Below, piece after piece: positions 17,629 through 26,651 of a DNA stretch of 41,366 bases. Position 1 is the stretch's first letter, and every line of letters begins with the position of its first letter. The notes below the pieces were generated by a model, which was not told the DNA's origin, did not search any database, and saw nothing but the letters and a program-made list of their open reading frames with translations. The stretch lies in assembly GCA_947630295.1 (NCBI GenBank), contig CANRGZ010000007.1, forward strand, positions 1 to 41,366. Direction: 5' to 3'. A program made the translations under genes and the position numbers. Source of the stretch: an uncultured Lachnospiraceae bacterium. Lineage in GTDB: Bacteria; Bacillota; Clostridia; Lachnospirales; Lachnospiraceae.

Positions 17629-18225
17629 ATGAAAATCAAAAGTGCGGAGCTTGAGACCGTATGTGGCATTACATCCGTGCTGCCCGCAAATACGCTGCCT
17701 GAGCTGGCCTTCGCCGGCAGGAGCAACGTGGGGAAATCCTCGCTGATCAACAAGCTGCTGAACCGGAAGTCTCTGGCGCGCACCAGCAGCCAGCCCGGCA
17801 AAACCCGGACGATCAATTTTTACCGGATCAATCAGGCGTTTTATTTTGTAGATCTGCCGGGATACGGCTATGCGAAGGTCTCCAAAGAGATCAAGGAAAA
17901 GTGGGGCAGGATGATCGAGCGCTATCTGCAGACTTCGGCGCAGCTGAAAAACATTTTCCTGCTGCTGGATATCCGGCACGCGCCGACGGAAAACGACCGG
18001 CAGATGTATGCATGGATCCGGGCACAGGGATTAGAGCCTGTGCTCATACTGACCAAAGCGGATAAAATCAAGCGAAATCAGCTGGCAAAACAGCAGAAAC
18101 TGATTGCTGCGGCGCTGGGCGCAGGCGCCGGGACTGTGATGATTCCGTTTTCCGCCCTGACCGGGCAGGGAACAGAGGAAATCTGGCAATATATAGAAAC
18201 AGCAGTGCGCGGCGCACAGGCATAA
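17629..18225 (+). CDS. engB: Ribosome biogenesis GTP-binding protein EngB/YsxC
   Basis: This 198-residue GTPase has the motifs of the YihA/YsxC group: G1 GRSNVGKSS, the G2-region [15 protein letters not shown]3 DLPGYGYA and G4 TKADK. It acts in large ribosomal subunit assembly. It starts 15 bp after lon with AAGGAAA as ribosome site. The lon-engB neighbourhood is typical of Bacillota. Confidence 0.97.
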   Translation: MKIKSAELETVCGITSVLPANTLPELAFAGRSNVGKSSLINKLLNRKSLARTSSQPGKTRTINFYRINQAFYFVDLPGYGYAKVSKEIKEKWGRMIERYLQTSAQLKNIFLLLDIRHAPTENDRQMYAWIRAQGLEPVLILTKADKIKRNQLAKQQKLIAAALGAGAGTVMIPFSALTGQGTEEIWQYIETAVRGAQA

Positions 18226-18242
18226 ACGGAAAGGAAGAAACA

Positions 18243-20873
18243 ATGGCAAAAGAACTGGCAAAAACCTATGATCCGAAGGATATTGAAAACCGCTTGTACC
18301 GGAAATGGGAGGATGCGGGATATTTTCACGCGGAACCCAATCCGGACAAAAAACCTTTCACCATCGTCATGCCGCCCCCCAATATTACCGGGCAGCTGCA
18401 TATGGGACATGCGCTGGACAATACGCTGCAGGATATTCTGATCCGGTACAAACGGATGCAGGGCTATGAGGCGCTGTGGCAGCCGGGGACGGATCACGCG
18501 AGCATCGCCACAGAGGTCAAGATCATTGACGCCCTGAAACAGCAGGGTATCGATAAGGAAGATCTGGGCCGGGAAAAATTTCTGGAGCGGGCCTGGGAAT
18601 GGAAGCAGGAATACGGCAGCCGCATCATTTCCCAGCTGAAAAAGATGGGATCCTCCGCAGACTGGGAACGGGAACGCTTCACCATGGATGAAGGCTGCTC
18701 CAAAGCGGTGACCACGGTTTTTCTGAAGCTGTATAAAGAAGGCTATATTTATAAGGGTTCCCGGATCATCAACTGGTGCCCGGTGTGCCAGACTTCCATC
18801 TCCGACGCGGAGGTAGAGCATGAGGAACAGGCAGGCCATTTCTGGCATATCCGCTATCCGGTGGTGGGTACGGATACTTTTCTGGAAATTGCCACCACCC
18901 GGCCGGAGACCATGCTGGGGGATACGGCCATTGCCGTACATCCCGACGATGATCGTTACCGTGACCTGGTGGGCAAAAAAGTGCTGCTGCCGCTGGTCAA
19001 CCGGGAAATTCCGGTGGTGGCGGACAGCTATGTAGACCGGGAATTCGGTACCGGCGCGGTGAAGATCACCCCGGCCCATGACCCGAACGACTTTGAAGTA
19101 GGCAAACGCCACGATCTGGAAGAAATCAACATCTTAAATGACGACGCCACCATCAATGCCCAGGGCGGCAAATACGCCGGCATGGACCGCTATGCGGCGA
19201 GAAAGGCCATCGTGGCCGATCTGGAAGCCGGCGGCTATCTGGTGAAGATCGAAGATCATGTACACAACGTGGGTACCCATGACCGCTGCGGCACCACAGT
19301 GGAGCCAATGGTCAAACAGCAGTGGTTTGTCCGAATGAAGGAGCTGGCACAGCCGGCCATCAAAGCCCTGCAGACCGGCGAACTGCGCTTTGTACCCCAG
19401 CGTTTTGATAAAATTTACCTGAACTGGCTGAACAATATCCGTGACTGGTGCATCTCCAGACAGCTTTGGTGGGGCCACAGGATCCCCGCGTATTACTGTC
19501 CGGACTGCGGAGAAATGGTGGTTGCGGACAAAGCCCCCGGGGCCTGCCCCAAGTGCGGCGCGCAGATGGTACAGGATGAAGATACGCTGGACACTTGGTT
19601 TTCTTCCGCCCTCTGGCCCTTCTCGACCCTGGGCTGGCCGGAAGAAACGGAGGAGCTGAAGTATTTCTACCCCACCAATGTACTGGTAACCGGCTACGAC
19701 ATTATCTTTTTCTGGGTCATCCGTATGGTATTCTCCGGCTATGCCCATACCGGAAAATGCCCCTTTGACACGGTGCTGATCCACGGTCTGGTCAGAGACA
19801 GCCAGGGCCGCAAGATGAGCAAGTCGCTGGGCAACGGCATCGATCCCCTGGAGGTCATTGACCAGTACGGCGCGGACGCGCTGCGTATGACGCTGGTGAC
19901 CGGCAACGCGCCGGGCAACGATATGCGTTTCTACTGGGAACGGGTGGAGTCCAGCCGGAATTTTGCAAATAAAATCTGGAACGCTTCGCGTTTCATTTTG
20001 ATGCATATCGAAGAGGGCAAAACCTATGCCCCCACAGCGCTGACCACGGAAGACAAATGGATTCTGTCCGCCTGCAATACGCTGGTGAAAGACGTCAGCG
20101 AAAACATGGATAAATTTGAACTGGGCATTGCGCTGGATAAGGTCTATGACTTCCTCTGGGAGGAGTTCTGCGACTGGTATATCGAAACCGCAAAACCCAG
20201 ACTGTATGGCAGGGAGAAGGACGAGGCGTCGGCGGATACCGCCATCTGGGTGCTGAAAGAGGTACTGACCACGGGGCTGAAGCTGCTGCATCCTTTTATG
20301 CCGTTTATTACCGAGGAAATTTTTTGTACGCTGACCGGCGAGGCTTCCATCATGATTTCCGAATGGCCGCGCTATAACGCAGAGCGCTTTGATCCGGCGG
20401 CGGAGCAGGCCTTTGAAGAACTGAAAACGCTGGTACGGGCCTTAAGGAATCTGCGGAGTGAAATGAACGTGGCTCCTGCGAAGAAAACCCATTGCTATCT
20501 GGTAACGACAGATGGGAAGCGGGCCGCGGCATTTGCCGATCTGCAGGGCAGCCTGAAGGTGCTGGGCAGCGCGGAGGACATTTCCATTCAGGCAGACCAG
20601 GCCGGCATCGACGAGCGGGCCGTGTCTGTGGTCATTCCCGGCGCCACCGTATATATTCCCTTCGAAGAACTGGTGGATATTGCAAAGGAGCGGGCGCGGC
20701 TGCTGAAAGAGGAGGAGCGCCTGCACAAAGAGCTGGAACGGGTAGACAAGATGCTGGGGAATGAAAACTTCGTAAAGAAAGCCCCGGAAAAGAAGATCAA
20801 AGAGGAAGAACAGAAAAAGCAGAAGTATACGGAAATGCTGGAACAGGTAAAGGAGCGTCTGCAGCTTCTTTAG
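18243..20873 (+). CDS. valS: Valyl-tRNA synthetase
   Basis: The 876-residue class I synthetase has the nucleotide-binding signature HMGH (residues 53-56) in [15 protein letters not shown] and KMSKS at residues 524-528. An editing (CP1) insertion lies between them ([17 protein letters not shown]), and a zinc-ribbon-like CPDC/CPKC pair is present. The C-terminus is a predicted coiled coil rich in Glu/Lys/Arg, the tRNA-binding arm found in ValRS. Only 17 bp separate it from engB, so there is no room for a T-box leader here. Confidence 0.98.
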   Translation: MAKELAKTYDPKDIENRLYRKWEDAGYFHAEPNPDKKPFTIVMPPPNITGQLHMGHALDNTLQDILIRYKRMQGYEALWQPGTDHASIATEVKIIDALKQQGIDKEDLGREKFLERAWEWKQEYGSRIISQLKKMGSSADWERERFTMDEGCSKAVTTVFLKLYKEGYIYKGSRIINWCPVCQTSISDAEVEHEEQAGHFWHIRYPVVGTDTFLEIATTRPETMLGDTAIAVHPDDDRYRDLVGKKVLLPLVNREIPVVADSYVDREFGTGAVKITPAHDPNDFEVGKRHDLEEINILNDDATINAQGGKYAGMDRYAARKAIVADLEAGGYLVKIEDHVHNVGTHDRCGTTVEPMVKQQWFVRMKELAQPAIKALQTGELRFVPQRFDKIYLNWLNNIRDWCISRQLWWGHRIPAYYCPDCGEMVVADKAPGACPKCGAQMVQDEDTLDTWFSSALWPFSTLGWPEETEELKYFYPTNVLVTGYDIIFFWVIRMVFSGYAHTGKCPFDTVLIHGLVRDSQGRKMSKSLGNGIDPLEVIDQYGADALRMTLVTGNAPGNDMRFYWERVESSRNFANKIWNASRFILMHIEEGKTYAPTALTTEDKWILSACNTLVKDVSENMDKFELGIALDKVYDFLWEEFCDWYIETAKPRLYGREKDEASADTAIWVLKEVLTTGLKLLHPFMPFITEEIFCTLTGEASIMISEWPRYNAERFDPAAEQAFEELKTLVRALRNLRSEMNVAPAKKTHCYLVTTDGKRAAAFADLQGSLKVLGSAEDISIQADQAGIDERAVSVVIPGATVYIPFEELVDIAKERARLLKEEERLHKELERVDKMLGNENFVKKAPEKKIKEEEQKKQKYTEMLEQVKERLQLL

Positions 20874-20885
20874 AAAGGATCCATT

Positions 20886-21041
20886 ATGATCAACTTTGAT
20901 GAAGAATTGAAGAAATTTCGTCCCTGTATGGAAATCGAGCAGTTAAACGAGCAGGACGTCCGGGAGGATATGACGGACATGGTTGACGTGCTGCGCAGCA
21001 TGTACGCGGATCTCGAAGCGGAGTCAGGAGCAGGCAGATGA
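20886..21041 (+). CDS. Small conserved-looking ORF (51 residues), function unknown
   Basis: An ATG at 20886 with AAAGGA 8 bp upstream opens a 51-codon frame. The product is acidic and helical, beginning MINFDEELKKFRPCMEI and ending LEAESGAGR. It starts 12 bp after valS and its stop overlaps the next ATG in the arrangement ATGA. Good spacing, a ribosome site and overlap on the right make it a likely real gene, translationally coupled to the zinc-ribbon/TPR protein. I cannot assign a function. A regulatory or adaptor role for the following membrane protein is only a guess. Confidence 0.65.
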   Translation: MINFDEELKKFRPCMEIEQLNEQDVREDMTDMVDVLRSMYADLEAESGAGR

Positions 21042-22324
21042 ATTGTTTTCGATGCAATGCGCCGCTGACACAGTATAACCGTTGTCCCAACTGCGGCGCG
21101 GACGTGCGTGTCAACAAAAGAATAATGCGGTTGTCCAATGCCTGGTACAACGAGGCGCTGCGCTTCGCGGCGGAGCGGAACCTCACAGCGGCCAGAAACT
21201 GCCTTCTGCGCAGCCTTCGTTTCAACAAGGAAAATATCGGCGCCCGAAATCTGATCGGACTGATTTATTATGAAACGGGACATGTGGTGGAAGCGCTGAA
21301 TCAGTGGAACATCAGCCAGACAATGCAGCCGGTGGTCAATCCCGCCACCCGGTATTTGGGGGAATTTTCCCAGGATCCCCATGTGCTGGAGAAGGTGCGC
21401 CAGTCGGTATCGAAGTACAATACGGCGGTGAATTTCGCGCAGCAGAACAATGAGGATCTGGCAGTGATCCAGCTGAATAAGGCAGTTTCCATGAACAGCC
21501 ATATGGTGGATGCGTTCAAGCTGCTGGGGCTGATTCATATCAAGCGGAAGGAATACGGAAAGGCCAGAAGGTTCCTGCGCCGGGCCTATCAGATCGACAA
21601 CGGCGATCCGGATACCATCCTGTATCTGCGGGAGGCCAAGGCCCAGTACACAAAAGCGGTGTCGGAACTGAAGCAGCAGTCTCTGTTTTTCCGGCTGCGG
21701 TATGCGTGGAATGCCAAACGGGCGAAGGCCTATGAGGAATTTGACGAAACCGGCTTCAAAAAAGCGGTGCCGCGGATTCTGTATGTGCTGGCAGGGATGC
21801 TCTTCGGTTTTCTGGCGGCGGTATTTCTGGTGATGCCCGCCAGACAGAGGCTGTGGGAGAATGATTACCATGACCGGGAGCTGCATCTGTATCAGACCCT
21901 TTCCATTCCCAAGGTGACAGAAGTGCCAACTCCTGCGCCGACGCCCTCCATTACGCCGGTGCCGGAGAATTTCGCGGATATGGTGCTGGGCAACGGGGAT
22001 GTGTTTGGCAGTATATCGGCGCTGGCCGTGCCGGAAGGCGCGAACGCGGAGTCAATTTTCAATCAGGGCACCGCTGCCTGGGAAACCCAGGATTACAATA
22101 CCTGTAAAACCTGTATGCAGCAGGTACTGGTGCTGCAGGACGCGACGCGGGACACGGCCACGTATATGAATGCGTTATATTATCTGGGCCGCTGCTACGA
22201 AGAAACGGCAGAAAGTGACAAGGCACTTGTGGTATATACAAAGATAAAGGAACTGTATCCGGGCACGTCCATGGAGGAAACGGCGGACTATCATATCGGT
22301 ACGCTGTCGAATGCAGTGGGATGA
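21038..22324 (+). CDS. Zinc-ribbon and tetratricopeptide-repeat membrane protein
   Basis: The 428-residue product begins with a zinc ribbon (MNCFRCNAPLTQYNRCPNCG, two Cys pairs). TPR-like helical repeats follow over about residues 30-215, for example AFKLLGLIHIKRKEYGKARR. A single membrane helix lies at about 250-270 (YVLAGMLFGFLAAVFLV). A Pro/Thr linker then leads to a second TPR-like region (AMYMNALYYLGRCYEE type) outside the membrane. The zinc ribbon is probably cytoplasmic. It may be a scaffold for a protein complex; no catalytic motif is seen. It overlaps the 51-residue gene by 4 bp and ends at a strong terminator. Confidence 0.75.
   Translation: MNCFRCNAPLTQYNRCPNCGADVRVNKRIMRLSNAWYNEALRFAAERNLTAARNCLLRSLRFNKENIGARNLIGLIYYETGHVVEALNQWNISQTMQPVVNPATRYLGEFSQDPHVLEKVRQSVSKYNTAVNFAQQNNEDLAVIQLNKAVSMNSHMVDAFKLLGLIHIKRKEYGKARRFLRRAYQIDNGDPDTILYLREAKAQYTKAVSELKQQSLFFRLRYAWNAKRAKAYEEFDETGFKKAVPRILYVLAGMLFGFLAAVFLVMPARQRLWENDYHDRELHLYQTLSIPKVTEVPTPAPTPSITPVPENFADMVLGNGDVFGSISALAVPEGANAESIFNQGTAAWETQDYNTCKTCMQQVLVLQDATRDTATYMNALYYLGRCYEETAESDKALVVYTKIKELYPGTSMEETADYHIGTLSNAVG
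22305..22311 (+). promoter_or_regulatory. Candidate Spo0A-binding box upstream of spoIIA
   Basis: TGTCGAA matches the core of the 0A box. It lies at the very end of the TPR gene, about 26 bp upstream of the candidate sigma-H -35 element. A 7-bp match can arise by chance, but in Bacillus the spoIIA operon is known to need Spo0A~P and sigma-H. Confidence 0.35.
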
Positions 22325-22336
22325 GGACCGGACCCA

Positions 22337-22365
22337 ACAGAAACAAAGCTTACGAAAGAGAATCA
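22337..22365 (+). promoter_or_regulatory. Candidate sigma-H promoter for spoIIA
   Basis: ACAGAAACA (22337-22345) and AGAGAATCA (22357-22365) fit the sigma-H pattern RnAGGAwWW-N11/12-RnnGAATww with an 11-nt spacer and one clear mismatch per element. The -10 lies in the left arm of the terminator hairpin. Transcription would start near 22371-22373, inside the hairpin loop. Confidence 0.35.
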
Positions 22366-22389
22366 TACGAAGGATGATTCTCTTTTTTT
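22357..22389 (+). terminator. Strong intrinsic terminator between the valS-TPR run and spoIIA
   Basis: AGAGAATCAT (22357-22366) pairs perfectly with ATGATTCTCT (22374-22383) around a 7-nt loop, followed by a run of six T. Only 32 bp remain before the spoIIAA start. Confidence 0.9.
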
Positions 22390-22421
22390 ATTCTATGGAA
22401 ACAATGAAAGGAAGGCTTGCG

Positions 22422-22751
22422 GTGAACGAAATTTTGGAAGACATCAGCGTCAGAAACAGAACGCTTTCCGTGCTGCTTCCGGCGGAAATCGACGAGCATA
22501 TTTCATCCATTCTGCGGATGGAACTGGACCGGCAGATCAGTACAAAGCGCATTGAGCGGATCGTGTTTGATTTTGCGCGAACGGAGTGGATGGACAGCTC
22601 CGGTCTCGGCATGATTCTGGGCCGGTTTAAAAAGATGCAGTTTGTGAAGGGCTGCATCCGGGCAATCCATGTCAATCAGAGAATTGCATCTGTTATGCGG
22701 ATGGCAGGTTTACATAAAATAATAAGCATCAATGAAGGAGAAGAGGCATGA
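22422..22751 (+). CDS. spoIIAA: Anti-anti-sigma factor SpoIIAA
   Basis: I chose the GTG at 22422 because AAGGAAGG lies 6 bp upstream and the resulting 109-residue length is normal for the family. The STAS-domain protein has the phosphorylation loop EWMDSSGLGMILGRFK; S59 corresponds to the serine phosphorylated by SpoIIAB in Bacillus. Unphosphorylated SpoIIAA binds SpoIIAB and frees sigma-F in the forespore. The last 4 bp overlap spoIIAB. A dacF gene, which leads this operon in Bacillus subtilis, is absent. Confidence 0.93.
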   Translation: MNEILEDISVRNRTLSVLLPAEIDEHISSILRMELDRQISTKRIERIVFDFARTEWMDSSGLGMILGRFKKMQFVKGCIRAIHVNQRIASVMRMAGLHKIISINEGEEA

Positions 22752-23194
22752 AAAAAGATCAAATGAAGCTGATTTTTGAAGCTTCTTCCAGCAACGAGGC
22801 ATTTGCAAGGATATCGGTGGCGGCCTTTATGACCCGGCTTAATCCCACAGTGGAGGAGGTGGCCGATGTGAAAACGGCCGTATCGGAGGCGGTGACCAAC
22901 TGCATCATTCATGCTTATGAGGGATATGAGACGGACAGACCCGTGGAGATCTGCTGCACGGTGCAGGACGGCGAAATCGAAGTGCAGATCCGGGATTTCG
23001 GCCTGGGCATTGAAGATGTTTCCCTCGCCATGGAGCCGCTTTATACCAGCAAACCGCAGCTGGAACGCTCCGGCATGGGATTTGCATTTATGGAAGCATT
23101 TATGGATGCGCTGGAGGTGGAGTCGAAGCCGAAAGAAGGCACCTGTGTGCGTATGAAGAAGAACATCAGGGCCTCCCAGACGAAGGGAGACTAA
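22748..23194 (+). CDS. spoIIAB: Anti-sigma F factor and serine kinase SpoIIAB
   Basis: This 148-residue GHKL-fold kinase has the N box TAVSEAVTNCIIHAYEG, the G1 box IRDFGLGIED and the G2-type ERSGMGFAFMEAF. It binds sigma-F in the ATP form and phosphorylates SpoIIAA. The ATG overlaps the spoIIAA stop (ATGA) and the sigF ATG follows its stop directly, so the three products are probably made in balanced amounts. Confidence 0.95.
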   Translation: MKKDQMKLIFEASSSNEAFARISVAAFMTRLNPTVEEVADVKTAVSEAVTNCIIHAYEGYETDRPVEICCTVQDGEIEVQIRDFGLGIEDVSLAMEPLYTSKPQLERSGMGFAFMEAFMDALEVESKPKEGTCVRMKKNIRASQTKGD

Positions 23195-23881
23195 ATGGAC
23201 CGGATCGATCAGTTATTTGCCCGTGCAAAAGAAAACGACAAAAAAGCAAGGGAGATACTCATCGAAGGAAATCTGAATCTGGTCAGGTATATTGTGAAAC
23301 GTTTTGAAGACCGGGGCGTGGCCGCGGAAGATTTGTTTCAGATCGGCGTCATCGGGCTGATTCATGCGGTGGACCGCTTTGACCCGGCCTATGGCGTGAA
23401 ATTTTCAAGCTATGCGGTTCCGGTGATCAGCGGAGAAATCAAGCGCTTTTTCCGGGAAGACGGGCTGATCAAAATATCCAGAGCCGTTCGGGAAAATGGA
23501 ATAAAGATCCGAAAGGTCACGGCGGAATATGAAAACAGGTACGGACGGGCGCCGACCTTGCGGGAAGTGCAGGAAAAGACAAAGCTGAAAGAGGACGAAA
23601 TCCTGCTGGCCATGGAAGCAGGGGAAGCGCTGTGCCCGCTGGGCGAAGTGGGGGAGGCGCTGCCGGAACCGGAAAGCGCGGAAGAAAAGGTGCTGGATCG
23701 GATGGTTCTGGGGGAACTGATGCAGACATTAAGCGATACGGAGCGGAAGGTGATCATTATGCGGTTCTTTGAAGAAATCTCCCAGACCGAGATCGCCGAA
23801 CGGCTGTCCATGACCCAGGTACAGGTCTGCCGGATGGAAAAGCGGGTGCTGAAACGTCTGCGGGAATGTGTGCTGTGGTAA
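23195..23881 (+). CDS. sigF: RNA polymerase sporulation sigma factor SigF
   Basis: This 228-residue sigma-70-type factor has region 2 (NLNLVRYIVKRFEDRG, then DLFQIGVIGLIHAVDRFDP and FSSYAVPVISGEIKRFFR), region 3 and region 4 (SDTERKVIIMRFFEEISQTE, then SMTQVQVCRMEKRVLKRL). Position as third gene of the spoIIA operon identifies it as sigma-F, the first forespore-specific factor, rather than sigma-G. Confidence 0.95.
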   Translation: MDRIDQLFARAKENDKKAREILIEGNLNLVRYIVKRFEDRGVAAEDLFQIGVIGLIHAVDRFDPAYGVKFSSYAVPVISGEIKRFFREDGLIKISRAVRENGIKIRKVTAEYENRYGRAPTLREVQEKTKLKEDEILLAMEAGEALCPLGEVGEALPEPESAEEKVLDRMVLGELMQTLSDTERKVIIMRFFEEISQTEIAERLSMTQVQVCRMEKRVLKRLRECVLW

Positions 23882-23917
23882 AAAGAAAAGCGAAACCTTC
23901 CGGCTGGAACGTTTCGC
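23881..23917 (-). terminator. Terminator for the YghO-like GNAT gene
   Basis: GCGAAAC and GTTTCGC (23890-23896 and 23911-23917) form the outer stem, TTCC/GGAA continue it after one C-C mismatch, and the loop is GGCT. On the minus strand a T-rich run follows, so it mainly serves the leftward gene. For the rightward sigF transcript it lacks a T-run and would be weak. Confidence 0.65.
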
Positions 23918-23929
23918 CCGTTATGTATG

Positions 23930-25069
23930 TTACAATGTTTTGATATAGCAGCGTCTGCGTTTATATTGCTCTTTGGGGAACATTTTCCACTGCCCGAGAA
24001 TTTTGGAATTGGTTTCCAACTGCGGCCCCGTCAGCGCGTATTTGATATGCTTTTCGGAGAGGCGGCGCAGGAAATATTCCAGGATAACGGTATTGATGCC
24101 GGTGCCCTGGCAGTCGGGGCGCACCGCAATGAGATACATATCCAACGTGTCGTTGGAACGCAGTGATTTTAATACGCCGGCCCATCCAAAGGGAAAGAGC
24201 CTGCCCCGGGATTTTTTGAGGGCGTCCGCCATGGAGGGAGCGCAGAGGCCGAAAGCCACCATTTCATTCTGCTCGTTCATGACAAAGCAGGCGCAGTCAG
24301 GCCCGATCAGGGGAAGATATTTTTTGTAATAGCGGTCGATCTGCCGGTCGTTTAAGGGCACTACGCCGTATAAATGCTGATAACCCTGGTTGACCAGATC
24401 GAAAATCTTTTTGATATAGGGGCCGTAATCCTTTCGGGATTTTAAAACGGCGGCGTGCAGATGCGAGGTTTTCCGGACATGCTCCGCAATCCGCAGCATA
24501 AGCTGGGCTTCCCGGCTTTCCAGAGAAGGAAAGGGAATTTTGTATTCCACCCAGTCCGTGTCCTTGCCGTATCCGAGCCGCTCCAGATGGGTGTTGTAGT
24601 AAGGGTGGTTGTAATAGGTAATGAACATGTTTTTGTGTTCAAAGCCTTCCACCAGCATGCCTTCCCGGTCCAGATCGCAGAAGCCCAAAGGCCCGTGCAC
24701 TTCCGTGCAGCCCTTTTCCCTGGCCCATTGTTCCACTGCCGCAAACAGCGCTTCAGAAACGGCGGGGTCGTCAATAAAGTCCACCTGCGAAAAGCGCATC
24801 CGGTTGGTATGCCAGACTTCATTTGCCTTTTTGCTCAAAATGGCGCCGATGCGGCCTACGATCCGCCCGTCCTGCCAGGCCAGGAAGCATTTGGCTTCAC
24901 AGTATTCGAAAGCGGGGTTTTTCTTCGGATTCCAGTCATCTAAATCGTCTCCGTAGAACGGCGGCACAAACTGGGGAACATCCCGGTAAAGCTGCATCGG
25001 AAAGTTGACGAATTTTCGCAGTTCCTTTCTGGTGGTGACTTCTTTGACGATGATCTCGGACGCGTGCAT
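23930..25069 (-). CDS. YghO-like GNAT-fold acyltransferase family protein
   Basis: The 379-residue product starts at an ATG with AGAGG about 9 bp upstream. Family-typical features are FVPPFYGDD, a KNPAFEYCEAKCFLAWQDG stretch, GRIGAI, the central EVHGPLGFCDLDREGMLVEG and NHPYYNTHLERLGYGKD. A second GNAT-like half follows, with LYGVVPLNDRQI and DMYLIAVRPDCQGTGINTVI. The tandem GNAT architecture and HGP/EGMLVEGF signature match the YghO-like group. To my knowledge the bacterial ceramide synthase of Caulobacter (an N-acyltransferase) belongs to the same broad GNAT fold group, but many members have no known role. It has its own promoter and terminator and lies about 15 kb from the SPT-like gene. 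Confidence 0.75.
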   Translation of the reverse strand: MHASEIIVKEVTTRKELRKFVNFPMQLYRDVPQFVPPFYGDDLDDWNPKKNPAFEYCEAKCFLAWQDGRIVGRIGAILSKKANEVWHTNRMRFSQVDFIDDPAVSEALFAAVEQWAREKGCTEVHGPLGFCDLDREGMLVEGFEHKNMFITYYNHPYYNTHLERLGYGKDTDWVEYKIPFPSLESREAQLMLRIAEHVRKTSHLHAAVLKSRKDYGPYIKKIFDLVNQGYQHLYGVVPLNDRQIDRYYKKYLPLIGPDCACFVMNEQNEMVAFGLCAPSMADALKKSRGRLFPFGWAGVLKSLRSNDTLDMYLIAVRPDCQGTGINTVILEYFLRRLSEKHIKYALTGPQLETNSKILGQWKMFPKEQYKRRRCYIKTL

Positions 25070-25129
25070 TGGTAAATTCCTCTTTTTTCTATTTGTATTC
25101 CTGCTTGCGCAGGAAATATACTTGTGTAC

Positions 25130-25158
25130 ATTTTACCACTTTCGAGCGATGCTGTAAA
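25130..25158 (-). promoter_or_regulatory. Sigma-A-type promoter for the YghO-like gene
   Basis: On the minus strand TTTACA (25153-25158) and TAAAAT (25130-25135) are 17 bp apart, about 60 bp before the ATG. The leader contains a small TCCTGC/GCAGGA hairpin. Confidence 0.6.
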
Positions 25159-25214
25159 TTGAAAAACGGCGGAAATTCCTTAAAAATCCTTAAAAAACGA
25201 CATATTTTATCCGG

Positions 25215-25261
25215 CAAAAAAGCCCGGCGGGACACAGAAAGAAACTTGTGTCCCGTCAGGC
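25215..25261 (-). terminator. Terminator of the spoVA operon
   Basis: GCCCGGCGGGACACA (25222-25236) pairs with TGTGTCCCGTCAGGC (25247-25261) apart from one wobble and one mismatch. On the minus strand a T run (25215-25220) follows. It lies 10 bp beyond the spoVAE stop. Confidence 0.85.
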
Positions 25262-25270
25262 AGAAGAATA

Positions 25271-25630
25271 TTATTTCGGCATTTTTGGTTTGAAAATGAC
25301 CGAGGCCAGATAGCCGAAAATCACCGCGGCGCTGATGCCCACGGCAGAGGCCTTCAGGCCGCCCATAAACAGCCCTAAGAATCCGTGTTCTTTTACCGCT
25401 TCTTTGACGCCGTCAAAGAGCACATGGCCGAAACCCAGCAGCGGGACGCTGGCACCGGCGCCTGCAAAATCCACGAAGGGGCCGTAGATGCCGACGGCGC
25501 TTAACACCGCACCAAGGCAGACCAGCAGTACCATGACCCGTCCGGGCATCATCTTGGTCCGGTCCATTAAAATTTGCACCAGGGCGCAGATCAGGCCGCC
25601 GATCCAGAATGCGTTTACATAATCCATCAT
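25271..25630 (-). CDS. spoVAE: Stage V sporulation protein AE (SpoVAE/SpoVAEb)
   Basis: The 119-residue hydrophobic protein has about four membrane helices and the family core PFVDFAGAGASVPLLGFGHVL. SpoVA proteins form the inner-membrane channel that moves dipicolinic acid into the forespore and out at germination. Two adjacent ATG codons open the frame, with AGGTGA upstream. The gene follows spoVAD by 10 bp and ends the operon. Confidence 0.92.
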   Translation of the reverse strand: MMDYVNAFWIGGLICALVQILMDRTKMMPGRVMVLLVCLGAVLSAVGIYGPFVDFAGAGASVPLLGFGHVLFDGVKEAVKEHGFLGLFMGGLKASAVGISAAVIFGYLASVIFKPKMPK

Positions 25631-25640
25631 ATTGTATCAC

Positions 25641-26651
25641 CTATCCTTTTTCTATCACTACTGCATGGGCAATGCCGGGAATGGACTGCCCTTCGTTGGA
25701 ACTGACGGGCGAAAGAAGGGCGCCGGTGGGCACAAACAGAATGCGGCGGTATTCGCCGGAAGCGATTTTCGGAAGCAGCACCGCGCTTAAAAAGGCCGCG
25801 CTGCAGCCGCAGCCGCTTCCGCCGGCATGGGTACTCTGGGTATCCCCGTCAAAGATTTCAATGCCGCAGTCCATGTGCTGCGCGGAAATATCGATCCCCT
25901 CTTTTGCCAGAAGATCAAAGAGCAGCTGCCGGCCCACGACACCCAGATCGCCGGTGACGATTTTGTCATAGTCTGCCGGTCCCCGCCCGAAATCGTTGAA
26001 ATTCCGGGTAATGGTATTGCAGGCGGCCGGGGCCATGACCGCGCCCATGTTCAGCGCGTCTTTGATGCCGTAATCCATAATGACGCCGGTGGTGATGCCG
26101 GTGATTTTTGCCGTGCCCTCCCGGCTGCTCAATACAAAGGCGCCGCAGCCGGTGACCGTCCGTGTGGAAGAAGGCGGCGTCTGGTGTCCGTATTCCAACG
26201 GAAAACGGAACTGCTTTTCCGCCGTTGCAAAATGACTGGAGGCCAGAGACAGTACATGATCCGCGTAGCCGGCGTTGATGGTCATGGCGCCCAGGGAAAG
26301 GGCTTCCCCGATGGTAGAACAGGCGCTGTAAAGGCCGAAGACCGGCCGGCCCAAAGTAACCATGCCAAAGCCTGTGGCAATTTCCTGTCCCAGCAGATCT
26401 CCCGCGAAAATGTAACGCAGATCGTCCGGGCGCAGGTTTTGTTTTTCCAGAGCCAGAAACGCGGTCTGTTCCTGCAGGGTACTTTCTGCCTTTTCCCAGC
26501 TGTCCGTGCCGAAAAAGGGATCCGATTCGATTTTGTCAAAGCTGTCTTTGTAAGGGCCTTCCCCCTCTTTTTTGCCTACGATGGAGGCACTGTTTAAAAT
26601 GAAAACGTCGTTGTGAAAGCAAAGTGAAGTATTTCCCTGTATATCGCGCAT
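25641..26651 (-). CDS. spoVAD: Stage V sporulation protein AD (thiolase-like fold)
   Basis: The 336-residue soluble protein resembles beta-ketoacyl synthase/thiolase folds, as SpoVAD does. Visible features are LGQEIATGFGMVTLGRPVF, YSACSTIGEALSLGAMTI and a C-terminal HAGGSGCGCSA. In Bacillus it binds dipicolinic acid at the membrane. Its ATG shares one base with the spoVAC stop (TGATG), indicating coupling. Confidence 0.95.
   Translation of the reverse strand: MRDIQGNTSLCFHNDVFILNSASIVGKKEGEGPYKDSFDKIESDPFFGTDSWEKAESTLQEQTAFLALEKQNLRPDDLRYIFAGDLLGQEIATGFGMVTLGRPVFGLYSACSTIGEALSLGAMTINAGYADHVLSLASSHFATAEKQFRFPLEYGHQTPPSSTRTVTGCGAFVLSSREGTAKITGITTGVIMDYGIKDALNMGAVMAPAACNTITRNFNDFGRGPADYDKIVTGDLGVVGRQLLFDLLAKEGIDISAQHMDCGIEIFDGDTQSTHAGGSGCGCSAAFLSAVLLPKIASGEYRRILFVPTGALLSPVSSNEGQSIPGIAHAVVIEKG

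Noticed and set aside
22395..22751. An ATG at 22395 as the spoIIAA start
   Set aside because: It has no ribosome site, whereas the GTG at 22422 has AAGGAAGG at proper spacing and gives the family's normal length.
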